Positions 24,001-24,742 of a stretch of DNA of 24,742 nt are shown in pieces. Below the pieces are notes generated by a model. That model was not told the origin of the DNA. It was given only the letters and a program-made list of their open reading frames with translations, and ran no database searches. Position numbers and translations under genes: made by a program. The stretch covers positions 1 to 24,742 of the forward strand of contig JWZX01002136.1 of NCBI GenBank assembly GCA_001275005.1, read 5' to 3'. Origin of the DNA: Chrysochromulina tobinii. Its lineage: Eukaryota > Haptophyta > Prymnesiales > Chrysochromulinaceae. Numbering within the stretch: position 1 is the first letter of the stretch; each line of letters opens with the position of its first letter.

Positions 24001-24742
24001 GACCTGCTGCTGCCCGGGCCGGGCACGTACGACGTCGAGCCCGCCCTCAACTTGGTGCGCCCGCATGCAATGGTCGTCGACTTTGGCGCCGCGTCCAACC
24101 CCCGGGTCAGGGGAGGGGCGGCTCTGGAGCGGAGCACTCTCGCGGCGCTGATGCCCTTCCCGGCCACGTACGAGGCCGCACACGCGTGGATTGTGCACGC
24201 CATCACTGGCGCCCGCCGCCCGCCCGCGTTCAACTTTGGGCTCTCTGCCGGCCGTGGCGGCGGCGCCGAGGACGTGAGGGGCGCAGGGTCGTTGGGCGAA
24301 GGGACGTTACTCCTCCTTGAGGTGGGACGTGAGACGGGCCGTGCGATGCGCCACGATGGCGTGGGCGGCGCGCTCTCCCTCAGCCGCCAGGTGGGGCGTG
24401 CGGAGCTCAACCGCCCGCAGGCCGGCAGCGGCGCGTGCGGGCCTCTTTCAGCCGGTGACTATGTCGTCGATGAGCGCCCCGTGCGCCGCCGCTGGCCCGC
24501 CGTCGACTTTGGGCTTGGGCGCGGGCGCTCTGAGACTGCTGCGGATGGTGAGGGCGACCAGCTCGATCTGCAGCTCGAGATGGCAAGGGCCGCTGTCGAG
24601 CCACGCGCTCGAGTGGTCGACTTTTCGAGTGCGCAAGGCCACGAGAGTGTCGCCGCGGACGCGAATCCGTTCGAAGGGCAGCTGCTCGACCTCCACCCGG
24701 ACCCCGAGGTCATCCTGCCCCGCCACCCCGCAGCTGTGATCC
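21019..24742 (+). CDS. Large STPG/SHIPPO-type PG-rich repeat protein (3' partial)
   Basis: A single frame runs without a stop from the ATG at 21019 (MAPSAFSTCG, context CCTCCATGG; the preceding in-frame stop is at 20821) to the window end, at least 1,241 residues. Sperm-tail PG-rich motifs occur at residues 88 (PGPGTYD), 243 (GPGAYEP), 397 (GPGRYSP), 455 (PGPASYAP), 574 (GPGIYEV) and 999 (PGPGTYDV). They alternate with F-G phrases such as AFSFGA, ASFGIG, GGSFGKLP, VVDFGAA, AFNFGLS and AVDFGLGRGR. The C-terminal 250 residues show the Y...DFG pattern at roughly 50- to 70-residue spacing. An Ala/Lys/Glu single-helix-like segment covers residues about 507-565. STPG proteins (ODF3/SHIPPO group) are associated with axonemal microtubules. 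The location and role here are inferred. No intron is needed. Confidence 0.75.
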   Translation, partial: MAPSAFSTCGLSAEESDVLKPAIRGGCFGTAPGTQRAAPPVDERSALDPNVDAIKPRAAAVAFGPPPSELSADAHRAPWPVAEAPPAPGPGTYDVPAPGLVFRRSPAVAMAAPTTAERAAAEARKDAANKEWAAKAAAAEAAALAERVADAAAAAARAAELAHRAPFLSSAPREPGNRVTPRTAPAPLGLDALEAVAKVVRRAVPAFSFGAPPPDGARDGARDGTVETPGTALGDAPGTALLGPGAYEPSLELVTKRAPAASFGIGARFVTSSSSDGADCVAGMGEEPPPMTPPRSLGGYYDSSSLSVRGGAIGRAPRFGTGKDAKEGAGAGSSVPFSPTASTVLSDAATDIAPLDEVSRAAAAVRPRAPTALMAPERTAPKHSTKLREEQRQARLGPGRYSPKRSLVERSVSGPSFGPSASAAASPSASANGSGAATPTTEQRSRHRRREPPSPGPASYAPRNLLDTAPVCPGAAWSKLSGREPPVTPKTASSPKTTPPATPSIVKAEAEARERSGAEAKAHAEAKAKAEAQAKAEAAAKAKAEAKAKAKAKAEAVEAAAKAKAKAGGGTAGGPGIYEVNYGLVERATIGGSFGKLPSTAPRRRASEAKSTVSRASDVFRQWKARSAELEALLRGEPSAFTFTARPAVPGGGAADAVLRRSSSLVVYKPPANVAPRHPPLREHPAVPTSVARRPPNLEPEPLRFKPRAPSYEFGKLPNRLRSVQHSPSRAPVPVPQDRSMEAARAYLELALHRSAVAIWSHLTAVRFRQAASQKHSAKGSEQHATTTALSLSVRRRNERFEGDVLNLDVLKALLSTRFHKAPVIRWLMPSTAPRKALVPRSRFAPSIMTAPVLLLPEGSHLRRHVPTPLFGPKRHRERSRADEVALADALAFGGMATRDVDWLSLDVLAATYAAVERAVAGAPFGVLSQRRFETVTAAAALLPEGCVLELHPNYDLLHPHHGTLVNMSVGLPTGRGSVRTVALDPNAPGGRFIDLLLPGPGTYDVEPALNLVRPHAMVVDFGAASNPRVRGGAALERSTLAALMPFPATYEAAHAWIVHAITGARRPPAFNFGLSAGRGGGAEDVRGAGSLGEGTLLLLEVGRETGRAMRHDGVGGALSLSRQVGRAELNRPQAGSGACGPLSAGDYVVDERPVRRRWPAVDFGLGRGRSETAADGEGDQLDLQLEMARAAVEPRARVVDFSSAQGHESVAADANPFEGQLLDLHPDPEVILPRHPAAVI

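Noticed and set aside
1-24742. tRNA, rRNA or riboswitch genes
   Set aside because: No T-arm/anticodon arrangement or rRNA-like conserved stretch was recognised on either strand. TTCGA-like matches fall inside coding regions without cloverleaf partners.

Overview
The window looks like nuclear DNA of a GC-rich, flagellated, single-celled alga or related protist. Four things point there: a spliceosomal-intron-rich kinesin gene, an extracellular protein with Ser-Pro-Pro-Pro spacers, a very large protein with sperm-tail (STPG/SHIPPO) PG-rich repeats, and TTTAGGG/TTAGGG-type interstitial telomere-like repeats. A haptophyte or another chromist alga would fit, but the sequence alone does not decide the lineage. 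No bacterial operon, CRISPR array, rRNA or tRNA was seen.

Layout. 1-2610 (+): the 3' part of a proline-rich membrane protein gene. 3370-12756 (+): a kinesin of about 2,112 residues in 20 exons and 19 short introns; the reconstructed exons total 6,339 nt, an exact multiple of three. 13075-14127 (-): an unrecognised coiled-coil protein, convergent with the kinesin. About 14379-16260 (-): a fragmented, probably spliced or decaying gene, bounded by a recent 217-bp tandem duplication. 17024-18865 (+): an RluA-type pseudouridine synthase whose catalytic domain is split by PPR-like repeats. 18866-19500: a minisatellite made of CACGTG palindromes. 19595-20038 (-): an exon-like fragment resembling the N-terminal core of PrimPol. 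20105-20385: a three-copy repeat carrying telomere-like tracts. 20427-20965 (-): small uncertain coding pieces. 21019-24742 (+): an STPG-repeat gene open to the window edge, at least 1,241 residues.

The most interesting signal is in the kinesin introns. Almost every one is filled by a simple tandem repeat of 10, 11, 12, 21, 33, 36 or 78 bp. At least nine are bordered by, or contain, near-identical copies of the adjacent exon sequence. In introns 15 and 18 the internal copy is of the two flanking exons already joined, so it looks like a fossil of the unsplit exon. This fits intron birth by local tandem duplication of an exonic AG|GT site, followed by repeat expansion in the new intron. Three introns hold arrays of 21-bp units (7 codons, one coiled-coil heptad) that nearly all end in a usable-looking 3' splice site. 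The neighbouring pseudouridine synthase gene has an in-frame 42-bp AGGT-containing duplication that could be the starting state of the same process.

The kinesin and the STPG protein (and perhaps the 13075-14127 protein) suggest a microtubule or flagellar theme, but nothing shows that the genes are co-regulated. The intron model is internally consistent in frame and motif order but has not been checked against transcripts.
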